Shown: positions 18,697-26,707 of the stretch, one piece after another | How the letters are laid out: each line of letters starts with the position of its first letter | Position numbering within the stretch: position 1 is the stretch's first letter | Source of the DNA: Bacteroidetes bacterium 4572_128 | GTDB taxonomy: Bacteria > Bacteroidota > Bacteroidia > Bacteroidales > 4572-128 | Assembly (NCBI GenBank): GCA_002084355.1 | Contig: NBLL01000057.1 | Span: 1-45,839, forward strand | DNA: 45,839 nt | Direction: 5' to 3' | The notes under the pieces: generated by a model | Database searches by the model: none | Told to the model about the DNA's origin: nothing | Seen by the model: only the letters and a program-made list of their open reading frames with translations | Translations under genes and position numbers: made by a program

Positions 18697-19194
18697 ATGA
18701 ATTTTTTTAAAATAAATTTATTTTTATTTTTAATAACACCTTTATTTTTTGTTTCATGTGGACCAAAAGGTATGGATTTATTTAAACGTTTTAATGCAAA
18801 AGATACAACTTACACAGAAATTCCAGACCATATTGATATTTCCGCTTATAATTTTTTTATTACTTATGTCAGTAAAAAGAAAAATGGCGAAATAAAAAAA
18901 GATAGTGTTTATTTATTCAAAGTAAAAATTGGAGAAAAATATTGGATGGGATACGACCATAAATATGGCTACGGTTATCTTTATATTTCTCCGACTATAC
19001 AAATAAAAATAGAGACTAAACAAACACCAAATCCGAGATTTGTTTATCTTGATACAGATGAGCAAATTTTTTACGGTGATTATTTAAAACATTCATATTT
19101 AATAACGGAAAATTTTTTAACAATATGGATAGACACAAAAGGTATCACAGACAAATTACTTTCAAAACATTTATACATAACCGTAACAGAATAA
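18697..19194 (+). CDS. Lipoprotein of unknown function
   Basis: 165 residues. Hydrophobic start INLFLFLITPLFFVSCGPKG gives a lipobox with Cys at about residue 21. The mature part is beta-rich: EIPDHIDISAYNFFITYVSK, GEKYWMGYDHKYGYGYLYIS, then a C-terminal LSKHLYITVTE. I recognise no family. Because it begins three bases after the WD40/caspase-like gene it is probably translated from the same mRNA, so an envelope partner of that protein is a reasonable inference. Confidence 0.65.
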   Translation: MNFFKINLFLFLITPLFFVSCGPKGMDLFKRFNAKDTTYTEIPDHIDISAYNFFITYVSKKKNGEIKKDSVYLFKVKIGEKYWMGYDHKYGYGYLYISPTIQIKIETKQTPNPRFVYLDTDEQIFYGDYLKHSYLITENFLTIWIDTKGITDKLLSKHLYITVTE

Positions 19195-19319
19195 TAATTA
19201 ATTATTAATTCCATTTTTTTAATTGAAATTTTTTTTGATATAAAAAACCTTTTATATTTGATTTTTAATCATTTAATTATAATTTTTTGAATAAAATACC
19301 AAATAATAAATAAAAATAT

Positions 19320-19650
19320 TGTTATGCTTAATTTTTTTAAATTATGAAATTCATTAAAATAATTGCTTTTTTTTGAAAAAAATTTTTTTTTTAATTATAA
19401 AAAATGTTAAAATTTCATCGTTTTTTTGAAAAAAATTTTTTTTAAATTATAAAAAATGTTAAAATTTTATCGTTTTTTGGTAAAAAAATTTTTTTTTAAA
19501 TTATAAAATTCATTAAAATTTTATCGTTTTTTGAAAAAAAATTTTTTTAATTATAAAATTCATTAAAATTTTATCGTTTTTTGAAAAAAAAATTTTTTAA
19601 TTATAAAAAACATTAAAATTTCATCGTTTTTTGAAAAAAAAAATTCCTCA
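19320..19650 (-). repeat. Repeat array, minus orientation
   Basis: About six units of TTTATCGTTTTTTGAAAAA, T-run, AATTATAAAATTCATTAAAA. The first is a variant with ATTGCTTTTTTTTG, and units alternate between AAAATTCATT and AAAAAATGTT spacers. Spacing is about 50-53 bases. It occupies the gap between the lipoprotein gene and the Rpn-type pseudogene; 19195-19320 and 19650-19795 show only AT-rich sequence. Confidence 0.9.
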
Positions 19651-19795
19651 AAATTCGTGAAAAATTTAATATTTTTATAATTTCAAAATAAAAAATTTTT
19701 TTTTCAAAAGATATCACAAAATTTTTAATTTTAAAAAATTTTAATATCTTCGAGTTTTTATTTTAAAAAAAATTTAATTAAAATAAATAAAAAAT

Positions 19796-20637
19796 ATGTC
19801 AAAGGAAAAAAGATTAATACGTTTTGATTGGGCAATGAAATATATGTTGAAGGATCCATCTAATTATTACATTGCCGAAGGATTTTTGAGATATTACTGT
19901 AAAGAGCATTTTGGACTCGGAGAGTAATAAAACTTATCCAGAAGATAAATTTAACCGTGTAGATGTCTTGATAGAAGACTCCGAAGGTCGCAATATAATT
20001 ATTGAAATACTTGTATCGTGTACTTTATGGAACATCAAAACACATTGCTCTAAGTATCAGAACTGGAGACAGTTATCGCAAAATAGCTAAGGTAATTTCT
20101 GTGAGCATTGTTTATTTTAATCTGGGAATAGGTGAAGATTATTTATATCACGGAAAAACACATTTTATTGGAAAAACAACTGGGGAGGAGATCCATAAAG
20201 ACAGTGAAATTGTTGGAAAAATGAAGCTATTAAAAAATACGAACTTCAATAAAATATCCATTTATCCGGAATATTATTTAATACAAATTGACAAATACCA
20301 AGATGTTGTAAAAGAAACCATAGACGAATGGATATATTGGTTTAAAAATGATAAATTAAAGGAAGGAAGTAAATCTAAACACATTGATGAGGTGGAAAAA
20401 AATTTAAAAATTTTACACATGCCAAAAGAAGAGCAAGACAATTATAAAAGTTATTTGGAAAGACTTGCCGTTGATAAGAATATTTGGGAGGGTGCAATTG
20501 AAAAAGGTTTAAAACAAGGAAGAGAAGAAGGAAGAGAAGAAGGAAGAGAAGAAGGAAGAGAAGAAGGAAGAGAAGAAGGAAGAGAAGAAGGAAAAAGAAA
20601 TAGAAAATTTATAAAAAATAAATTCCAAGTTTTTTAA
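19796..20637 (+). pseudogene. Rpn-family (PD-(D/E)XK) nuclease, frameshifted
   Basis: Opens at ATG 19796 with RLIRFDWAMKYMLKDPSNYY, the usual start of one Rpn/PDDEXK_2 subgroup, but stops after HFGLGE at 19927. A second frame gives YPEDKFNRVDVLIEDSEGRN followed by IIIEI, where relatives have the E-x-Q catalytic motif; reading continues as nonsense. A third frame (from about 20012) gives LYRVLYGTSKHIALSIRTGD, VISVSIVYFNLGIGEDYLYH and the C-terminal part. The joins also lack residues, including the Q of E-x-Q and the following NERE block. Thus there are two frame changes and deletions around the active site. The tail holds a 12 bp tandem repeat encoding REEG units. Confidence 0.82.
20517..20592 (+). 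repeat. 12 bp tandem repeat encoding (EGRE)n
   Basis: About six perfect copies of GGAAGAGAAGAA at the 3' end of the Rpn-type pseudogene, encoding a repeated EGREEGRE tract. Such glutamate/arginine/glycine tails are common at the C-termini of Rpn-type proteins; the exact DNA identity of the copies points to recent expansion. Confidence 0.93.
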
Positions 20638-20663
20638 ACTTGGAATTTAAAAATTTTTTTTTA
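20619..20663 (+). terminator. Intrinsic terminator after the Rpn-type gene
   Basis: TAAATTCCAAGTTT and AAACTTGGAATTTA form a 14 bp stem with a two-base loop overlapping the stop codon, followed by AAAAA and a nine-T run. A single copy of the repeat unit (AACGGCGTTTTTTGG, minus orientation) follows to about 20715. Confidence 0.8.
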
Positions 20664-20815
20664 AATTATAAAAACATTAAAAAAACGGCGTTTTTTGGTA
20701 AAAATTTTTTTTTAATTAAAAAAAAAAAAATGTCATTTTTGAAAATAATTTAAAAATAAAAAAATATTTATTTTTTATAAAAAATAAATATTTTTGAAAT
20801 ATTAAAATTTTTTAT

Positions 20816-21682
20816 ATGAAAAAAATATTTTTTATTATTACAGTTATTTTTTATTTTTTGTCTTGTTCACAAGAAAATTCTAAAGTTACAGATTTAGAAG
20901 CAAAAAATGATAGTTTATTGAGAATAATAAACGAAAAAGATGCAAGTTTAAACGAATTTATTGAAGCATTAGAAGTGGTTCAAATAAATTTAGAAATTAT
21001 AAAGGAGAAAGAATCCATCATAAAAATGAATGACTATAATGGAGAAAATGATGCTACAAAAAGCGAAAGTGTTTCCAATGATATGAAGCTGATTTTTGAT
21101 TTGATGGAAGATAACAAAGCTACTATTGCCGAATTAGAAGAGCAAATTAGAAATAATAGAGCAAAATTTTCTAAATTTGAAAAAGTTGTACTTGGTTTGA
21201 ATAGACAAATTTCTCAAAAAAATACTGAAATTAATGATTTAAAAAAATTATTAAATCAAAAAGATTCGGACATAAGCGATTTAAACGAAAATATTGAAGT
21301 TTTAAAATCTAATGTAGATTCTCTTTACAGTATTCAAAAAGAAAAATCAGAAGTGATTGTTAAGCAGTCAAAAGAATTAAACAAGGCTTTTTATGCTTAC
21401 GGGACAGCAAAAGAATTAAAAAAACAAGGTATAGTAAACCGTCGTTTTTATGTTCTTGCGAAATTAAAAAGAGAATTTGAAACTGATTATTTTACTCAAA
21501 TAGATATTACAAAAACGAAAACTATACCGCTTTTTTGTAAAAAAGTAAAATTTTTATCTAAACATCCAAAAGGCTCTTATTCATTTGCAAAAACAAAAAA
21601 AGTTTATGACAGCTTATTAATAGACGACCCGAATAAATTTTGGGCAAGTTCTAAATATTTAGTTCTTTTAGTTGCACAATAA
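20816..21682 (+). CDS. Coiled-coil lipoprotein (Cbp1-like adhesin family)
   Basis: 288 residues. Signal MKKIFFIITVIFYFLSCSQE gives a lipobox Cys at about residue 17. Residues about 25-185 are a long heptad-rich coiled coil (LEAKNDSLLRIINEKDASLN and onward). The C-terminal 95 residues are a compact domain: NKAFYAYGTAKELKKQGIVN, FTQIDITKTKTIPLFCKKVK, FLSKHPKGSYSF, FWASSKYLVLLV. This layout resembles a Bacteroidota family annotated as Cbp1-type collagen-binding adhesin; the naming is from memory and the binding role is not established here. The gene is 14 bases from the next lipoprotein gene and likely co-transcribed. Confidence 0.68.
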   Translation: MKKIFFIITVIFYFLSCSQENSKVTDLEAKNDSLLRIINEKDASLNEFIEALEVVQINLEIIKEKESIIKMNDYNGENDATKSESVSNDMKLIFDLMEDNKATIAELEEQIRNNRAKFSKFEKVVLGLNRQISQKNTEINDLKKLLNQKDSDISDLNENIEVLKSNVDSLYSIQKEKSEVIVKQSKELNKAFYAYGTAKELKKQGIVNRRFYVLAKLKREFETDYFTQIDITKTKTIPLFCKKVKFLSKHPKGSYSFAKTKKVYDSLLIDDPNKFWASSKYLVLLVAQ

Positions 21683-21696
21683 TTTAAATTAAAAAA

Positions 21697-22596
21697 ATGA
21701 AAAAAAATTTTTTATTATTTATTGGATTATTTTTAATGTTTCTAAGTTGTTCGAAAGAAAAACCATCAGAAATAGATTATTTTTATAAGCATTTTGTTGG
21801 TAATATCTTTGATAAAGATAAAAAAATGCAAATCTTTATGAATTTGATAAAGAAAAAAGATAAAGTCTTTGGAAATTATTTTTATCAAAAAGATGGAAAA
21901 AATATTGAGATAGAAGGAAAATTTTTAAAAGATGGAACATTTTTATTAAATGAAAAAAATGGTAATTTTAAATTTAAAATTACAGGAAAAAAAATAACTG
22001 GATTTTGGAAAAATAAAACAACAAAATTAGATTTTGAAGCATTAGAAAATTATGAAAATTCTGAAGAATTAGAAGCATTTTTTCATAATGAAAAAAATAT
22101 AAATTTAGAAATTTTTTATTTAGCTTCTAAAAATTCAAATATTAGTGATATTTTGTTGAAAAATTTTTTTGGTGAAAATTTTATTAAAAATAAAATAGAA
22201 GAAAATTTAAAAAAATATGCTGAAAACTATAAAAAAGCTTTTAAAGGAATAGATACAAATGTATTTAAAACTTATGAACATTCTATTATTTCTGAAGTTA
22301 TTTTCAATGAAAAAAACATTCTTGTTATAGGAAATAGTTTTTCAGATTATTCTGGTGGCGCTCATGGTTCTCATGCTAGTAATTATTATGTTTACGATTT
22401 AAAATTGAATAAAATTTTGAAATTAAAAGATATTTTCAAAGAAAATTTTGAAAATCGTTTATCAAAATTGCTGACAGAAAAACTAAGAAAAAAATTAAAA
22501 GTAAATTCTTTGACAGAAGCATCTTATTTCAAAGATGAAATACAAGCAATTGAAAATTTTTTTAATATTCCGTCGGCGAAACAAAAGTTTTCTTAA
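21697..22596 (+). CDS. DUF3298/RsiV-like lipoprotein, C-terminally truncated
   Basis: 299 residues. Lipoprotein signal MKKNFLLFIGLFLMFLSCSK (Cys about 18). An N-terminal beta domain (FVGNIFDKDKKMQIFMNLIK ... GTFLLNEKNGNFKFKITGK) precedes a DUF3298-like domain: IISEVIFNEKNILVIGNSFS, DYSGGAHGSHASNYYVYDLK, LKLKDIFKENFENRLSKLL. In relatives the domain ends with an F-x-x-T-x-x-G-I-x-F-x-Y-x-P-Y-E-I-x-P-Y block; here the sequence stops at NFFNIPSAKQKFS before that block. So roughly 30 residues are missing, probably by a frame change or deletion just before an inverted GGAATTAG repeat. Confidence 0.7.
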   Translation: MKKNFLLFIGLFLMFLSCSKEKPSEIDYFYKHFVGNIFDKDKKMQIFMNLIKKKDKVFGNYFYQKDGKNIEIEGKFLKDGTFLLNEKNGNFKFKITGKKITGFWKNKTTKLDFEALENYENSEELEAFFHNEKNINLEIFYLASKNSNISDILLKNFFGENFIKNKIEENLKKYAENYKKAFKGIDTNVFKTYEHSIISEVIFNEKNILVIGNSFSDYSGGAHGSHASNYYVYDLKLNKILKLKDIFKENFENRLSKLLTEKLRKKLKVNSLTEASYFKDEIQAIENFFNIPSAKQKFS

Positions 22597-22635
22597 ATTT
22601 CAAAAATTTACAAAACATTAAAAAATAATGAAAAA

Positions 22636-22720
22636 TTAGGAATTAGGAATTAGGAATTAGGAATTTTTAATGAGAAATGAAAAAAAAATTAATTTAAAAA
22701 AATTCCTAATTCCTAATTCA
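22636..22720. terminator. GGAATTAG tandem repeat and inverted copy (hairpin)
   Basis: About four copies of GGAATTAG in the left arm and the complementary AATTCCTAATTCCTAATTC on the right, separated by about 45 bases that include A- and T-runs. It lies between convergent genes (DUF3298-like and sugar transferase) and could form a long hairpin acting as a bidirectional terminator. Confidence 0.75.
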
Positions 22721-22735
22721 AATTATTCATTCAAA

Positions 22736-23311
22736 TTAAAAAATCGTTTTTATTATAATTTTAATATCTGTTGTTAAAGACATTTCCTTAATATATTTTA
22801 AATTTATTTCTAATTTTTCTGGCATAATTTCATTTATATATTTTTTTTCTGGATTTTTTTCTTTCCCTAATATTTCATTTTCATTTGCATATTTTATTGA
22901 AGCATAATCTGTAATTCCACTTCTAACATTTAGGACTTTCATTTGTTTTTCATTGTATAAATTTACATATTTTCTTACTTCTGGTCTTGGTCCAACTATG
23001 CTCATATCTCCAATTAAAACATTTATTAATTGTGGTAATTCGTCTAATTTATACTTTCTTAAAAAATATCCGATTTTTGTAATTCTATTATCTTTTGCTC
23101 CAACAGTCAATAATCCTTTTTTTTCTGAATTTGTTTTCATTGTTCTAAATTTTAAGATTTTAAAATCTTTATTATTTTTTCCTACTCTAATTTGCAAGAA
23201 AAAAATCCCTCCTTTGCTATCTAAAATTATTAATAATGAAATTATTATAAATAAAGGAATGAGAAATAATAATCCAAAAAAAGAAAAAAATAAATCAAAT
23301 AAACGTTTCAT
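22736..23311 (-). CDS. Bacterial sugar transferase (undecaprenyl-phosphate sugar-phosphate transferase)
   Basis: 192 residues from MKRLFDLFFSFFGLLFLIPL; the nine upstream codons to 23338 are unlikely. It has one N-terminal membrane helix, then the family signature: FLQIRVGKNNKDFKILKFRT (GxxxxxFxxxKFRTM), RITKIGYFLRKYKLDELPQL and GDMSIVGPRPEVRKYV. This is the short, WcaJ-C-terminal/PglC-like form, which loads the first sugar phosphate onto the lipid carrier in surface polysaccharide or glycan assembly. The C-terminus ...LTTDIKIIIKTIF is typical. Only a divergent glycosyltransferase-like gene is nearby, so it is not in an obvious polysaccharide cluster within the window. Confidence 0.92.
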   Translation of the reverse strand: MKRLFDLFFSFFGLLFLIPLFIIISLLIILDSKGGIFFLQIRVGKNNKDFKILKFRTMKTNSEKKGLLTVGAKDNRITKIGYFLRKYKLDELPQLINVLIGDMSIVGPRPEVRKYVNLYNEKQMKVLNVRSGITDYASIKYANENEILGKEKNPEKKYINEIMPEKLEINLKYIKEMSLTTDIKIIIKTIF

Positions 23312-23344
23312 AATTTTTAAAAAAATAAATTTCTCCAATTTGAC

Positions 23345-23400
23345 ATTTTTTTTATAAAAAAATTTTTTTCAAAAAAATGCCAAATTTTTAATGCTTTTTG
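23345..23400 (+). repeat. Solitary copy of the repeat unit
   Basis: One unit in plus orientation (T-run, CAAAAAAATGCCAAATTTTT, AATGCTTTTTG) between the divergent sugar transferase and glycosyltransferase genes. Promoters for both genes must lie in or beside it. Confidence 0.75.
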
Positions 23401-23467
23401 AAATTGAAAAAAAATTATAATATTGTAAATTTTTTTATATTTTTATAAAAATTTTAAAATTTTAAAA

Positions 23468-24403
23468 ATGAAAATAAGTGGTTTTACAATGGTAAAAAAT
23501 GCTGATAAATTATATTATCCTATAAAAGAAAGCATTTTATCTATTTTACCTTTAGTTGATGAATTTATTGTTGCTCTTGGAAAGGGCGATGAAAACGATA
23601 AAACTTATAAAATTATTAAAAGTATTAAATCAGAAAAAATTAAAATTATAAATACCGTTTGGGACGTAAAAAAATTTCCAAATGGTATGGAAAATGCTCG
23701 ACAAACGGACATTGCAAAATCTTACTGTAAGGGAGATTGGTTATTTTATTTGCAAGCAGATGAAGTTGTAAATGAAAAACATCTTAGTATTATAAAAGAT
23801 AATTGTTTAAAATTTTTAAACGACAAGAATGTTGAGGGATTTCTTTTTAAATATTTACATTTTTGGGGAGATTTTGAGCATTATCAAATTTCTCACGGAT
23901 GGTATAAAAATGAAGTAAGAATAATAAGGAATGATAAAGACATACATTCTTGGGGAGATGCACAGTCTTTTTTAAGAATTCCTAATTTTGACGGATTGAA
24001 TTATTACAGGAAAAATTCTACATTCAAATTAAAAGTAAAAAAAATAGACGCTTATATTTATCATTATGGTTGGGTGCGTCCGCCGTCCTTGATGAGAAAA
24101 AAAAAGAAATCCATGGATACTATGTATCACGGTGAGAAAACTTCTCAGGAAATTAATACAGAAAATTCTTTTGATTATGGAATAATTAGCCATTTGAAAG
24201 TTTTCAAAGGAGAACATCCATCAGTAATGAAGAAATGGATAAAAAAATTTCACTGGAAAGAGCAATTAAAATACTCTGGAAAAATTAATAAAAATAGAAA
24301 AAAACATAAACATGAAAGATTAAAATATAAAATAATTACTTTTTTGGAAAAAATTGTTGGAAAACCACTTTTTGAAAAAAAAAATTATTTTTTAATAAAT
24401 TAA
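23468..24403 (+). CDS. Glycosyltransferase family 2-like protein
   Basis: 311 residues, no signal. Starts MKISGFTMVKNADKLYYPIK, the usual opening of GT-A enzymes that use 'MVKN' type strands. ESILSILPLVDEFIVALGKG follows, then ARQTDIAKSYCKGDWLFYLQ and ADEVVNE, in which A-D-E occupies the place of the D-x-D metal site. Later blocks HFWGDFEHYQISHGWYKNEV and YIYHYGWVRPP are typical of the Bacteroidota group of such proteins. Acts probably on an envelope glycan. It is divergent from the sugar transferase, and the two may be functionally linked (inference). Confidence 0.8.
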   Translation: MKISGFTMVKNADKLYYPIKESILSILPLVDEFIVALGKGDENDKTYKIIKSIKSEKIKIINTVWDVKKFPNGMENARQTDIAKSYCKGDWLFYLQADEVVNEKHLSIIKDNCLKFLNDKNVEGFLFKYLHFWGDFEHYQISHGWYKNEVRIIRNDKDIHSWGDAQSFLRIPNFDGLNYYRKNSTFKLKVKKIDAYIYHYGWVRPPSLMRKKKKSMDTMYHGEKTSQEINTENSFDYGIISHLKVFKGEHPSVMKKWIKKFHWKEQLKYSGKINKNRKKHKHERLKYKIITFLEKIVGKPLFEKKNYFLIN

Positions 24404-24914
24404 AAAAACGCTCAAAATTTTAATATTTTTAAAAATCGTTAAAACAAATATTGGTGTTCAAAAAAAAAACTCCAATTTAAAAAAATTTTTCAAAAAACGT
24501 CCAAAATTTTAATATTTTTTAATTTTAAAATAAAAAAAATTTTTCTCAAATTCGTCCAAAATTTTAAGCTCTTGCTTTTGGGCGGTGTTTTCAATCGCCA
24601 TTATAATAATTGTACGGTTAAAACACCGCCCTGTGCAGAATACTCAAAATTGATTCCGTGCTTTTTAATATTGGAAGAATTTTTATTTTCGTTCCATTCA
24701 AATTTTTTTGACATAAAAAAAATTTTAATAAATTTATTAAAAATAAATAATTTACAATAAAAAAAAATTTTCAAAAATCATCCAAAATTTTTAATGTTTA
24801 AAAAAAAATTAAAAAAATAGCGTATTTTTATAAATATTTGTTTTTCAAAACAGAAATATTTTTATGATTTTTTTTTAATTAAAAAAAAACTTTTTTTGCA
24901 AAAAAAAATTAAAT
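24404..24914 (+). repeat. Spacer with scattered repeat units and an inverted hairpin module
   Basis: No convincing gene. Plus-orientation unit cores occur at about 24492 (CAAAAAACGTCCAAAATTTT), 24547 (CAAATTCGTCCAAAATTTTA) and 24768 (CAAAAATCATCCAAAATTTT). At about 24448-24476 ATATTGGTGTTC, an A-run and ACTCCAATTT are the reverse-complement form of the ACATTGG hairpin module of the 31-32.7 kb array. A separate GC-rich hairpin lies at 24580-24631. An open frame at 24572-24760 is judged spurious because it spans this hairpin. Confidence 0.75.
24580..24631. repeat. 12 bp stem hairpin GGGCGGTGTTTT / AAAACACCGCCC
   Basis: Perfect 12 bp inverted repeat with a 28-base loop, by far the most GC-rich point of this spacer. 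Shares the word GTGTTTTCAA with two hairpins at 36.5-36.7 kb. Confidence 0.85.
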
Positions 24915-26567
24915 ATGCTAAAATTTCTTTATATTGAAAATTATGCAATAATAGATAAGTTAGAAATGAATTTTAATGATGGTTTTTCTATTATTACCGG
25001 AGAAACTGGAGCAGGAAAATCTATTTTACTCGGTGCAATATCTTTGATAATGGGAAAACGAGCAAGCTTAAATTTCTTAAAAAATAAAAATAAAAAATGT
25101 ATTGTTCAAGTTTCTTTCGACATTAAAAAATATAATTTAAATTTTTTCTTTTTAAAATATAATATTAAAAATCAAGAGTTTACAATTTTAAAAAGAGAAA
25201 TTTCTGCAAAAGGAAAATCTACAGCTTTTATTAATGGTAAAAAAGTTAATTTGAAAATTCTAAATGAATTGTCAAAAAATTTAATAGATATTCATTCGCA
25301 AAATCAAAATTTAATTTTAGAAAAAAATAATTTTCAAATAGAAATTTTAGACATAGTAGCAAAAAATGAAATTTTATTAAAAAATTATCAAAAAACATTT
25401 TATGAATTAAAAAAAATAAAAGATGAATTAAAAATTAATTTATTGGAAAAAGAAGAAAATAAAAAAAATTTAGACTTTTTTCAATATCAATTCGACGAAT
25501 TAGAAAAAGCAAATTTAAAAGAAAATGAAGAAGAAAAATTAGAAAAAGAATTAAATATTTTGAATAATTATAAAGAAATTAAAATTCAAATGTCAAAATT
25601 ATCTTTATTAATTTATGAAAATGAAAATTCTATAGTAAATAAATTAGAAGAAAGTGAATTACTTATAAAAAATATTTCATCATATTTTCCAAAAATAGAC
25701 GAAATAAGTAAACGATTGAAAACTGCAAAAATTGAAACGGAAGATATTTTTAGAGAAGCAGAAATTTTAAATGAAAATTTAGAATACGATAAGGAAAAAA
25801 TTGAAATTATCAGCGATAGATTAGATTTAATATTTTCACTCGAAAATAAACATAAAGTTCAAACAATTTTTGAATTATTAAAAATTAAAGGCAATTTAGA
25901 AAAAAAAATTTTTTCCCTAGAAAACAAAGAAATTTTTATAAAAAAATTAGAAAATGAAATTATTTATTGTAATAATAAATTACAAAATTTCGGAAAAGAA
26001 CTTAGAAAAATTAGAAAAAAAAATGTTAAATATATAGAAAAATTTATTATTTCTCAAATGATTAATATGGGAATTATTAATATAAATTTTAAAATCTCCA
26101 TTGAAAATTTGAAAAAACCGAATCTTTACGGTTTAGATGAAGTGAAATTTTTATTTTCTGCTAATAAAAAAATGGAAATGCAAGAATTAAAAAAGTTCGC
26201 TTCCGGAGGTGAAAAATCTCGTTTAATTCTATCAATAAAATTTTTAATTTCTAAATCTATTTCTTTACCGACAATTATTTTTGATGAAATAGATACAGGA
26301 ATTTCCGGAGAAATTTCTCATAAAATGGGGAAAATTATTCACAAAATGTCTAAAAATATACAAATAATAAATATTACGCATTCGCCGCAAATTGCAAGTA
26401 AAGCTGATTTTCATTATCTTGTTTATAAAGAAGAAAACGAAAATTCCTCAAATACGAAAATTAAATTATTAAATAAAAAGGAAAGAATTATAGAAATTGC
26501 CGAAATGTTAAGCGGCGAAAATATCACAAAAGCTTCCATTAGAAATGCTAAGGAATTATTAAAATAA
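24915..26567 (+). CDS. recN: DNA repair protein RecN
   Basis: SMC-like ATPase acting in double-strand-break repair. 550 residues, about family length, with an intact frame. Start MLKFLYIENYAIIDKLEMNF is standard. Walker A is ITGETGAGKSILLGAISLIM, then the RecN-typical block IDIHSQNQNLILEKN. A long coiled coil (about 160-350) precedes LKKFASGGEKSRLILSIKFL (ABC signature), Walker B PTIIFDEIDTGISGE and the H-loop ITHSPQIASKADFHYLV. The very high Lys/Asn/Ile content reflects AT bias; catalytic motifs are unaffected. An AT-rich 24 bp tandem repeat follows. Confidence 0.95.
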   Translation: MLKFLYIENYAIIDKLEMNFNDGFSIITGETGAGKSILLGAISLIMGKRASLNFLKNKNKKCIVQVSFDIKKYNLNFFFLKYNIKNQEFTILKREISAKGKSTAFINGKKVNLKILNELSKNLIDIHSQNQNLILEKNNFQIEILDIVAKNEILLKNYQKTFYELKKIKDELKINLLEKEENKKNLDFFQYQFDELEKANLKENEEEKLEKELNILNNYKEIKIQMSKLSLLIYENENSIVNKLEESELLIKNISSYFPKIDEISKRLKTAKIETEDIFREAEILNENLEYDKEKIEIISDRLDLIFSLENKHKVQTIFELLKIKGNLEKKIFSLENKEIFIKKLENEIIYCNNKLQNFGKELRKIRKKNVKYIEKFIISQMINMGIININFKISIENLKKPNLYGLDEVKFLFSANKKMEMQELKKFASGGEKSRLILSIKFLISKSISLPTIIFDEIDTGISGEISHKMGKIIHKMSKNIQIINITHSPQIASKADFHYLVYKEENENSSNTKIKLLNKKERIIEIAEMLSGENITKASIRNAKELLK

Positions 26568-26576
26568 AAAATAAAA

Positions 26577-26668
26577 ATTTTTATTTTTTTTAATTTGAAA
26601 ATTTTTATTTTTTTTAATTTGAAAATTTTTATTTTTTTTAATTTGAAAATTTTTATTTTTTTTATAAA
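26577..26668 (+). repeat. Four copies of a 24 bp AT repeat
   Basis: ATTTTTATTTTTTTTAATTT followed by GAAA, repeated about four times directly between recN and the Rpn-type nuclease gene. It contains no GC word and is distinct from the ~53 bp unit family. Confidence 0.9.
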
Positions 26669-26707
26669 ATTTTTAAATTATTATTACGTTTTTATAAAAA
26701 AATAATT

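Noticed and set aside
19320-19650. Insertion sequence or transposase adjacent to arrays
   Set aside because: No transposase frame, terminal inverted repeat pair or target duplication was found beside any array; Rpn proteins are nucleases, not DDE transposases.
1622-20637. Dismissing every frameshift as sequencing error
   Set aside because: Several breaks coincide with missing conserved residues, and much longer A-rich genes nearby are intact, so simple indel error does not explain all of them; some single-base cases (the WD40 gene, the A14 run in mfd) may still be errors.
24580-24650. Possible tRNA gene (GC-bearing segment)
   Set aside because: There is a simple hairpin but no cloverleaf arms, no T-loop GTTCAA-type sequence and no CCA-proximal stem.
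24572-24760. 62-codon open frame in the spacer before recN
   Set aside because: It spans both arms of a perfect hairpin, and the translated sequence resembles no family.
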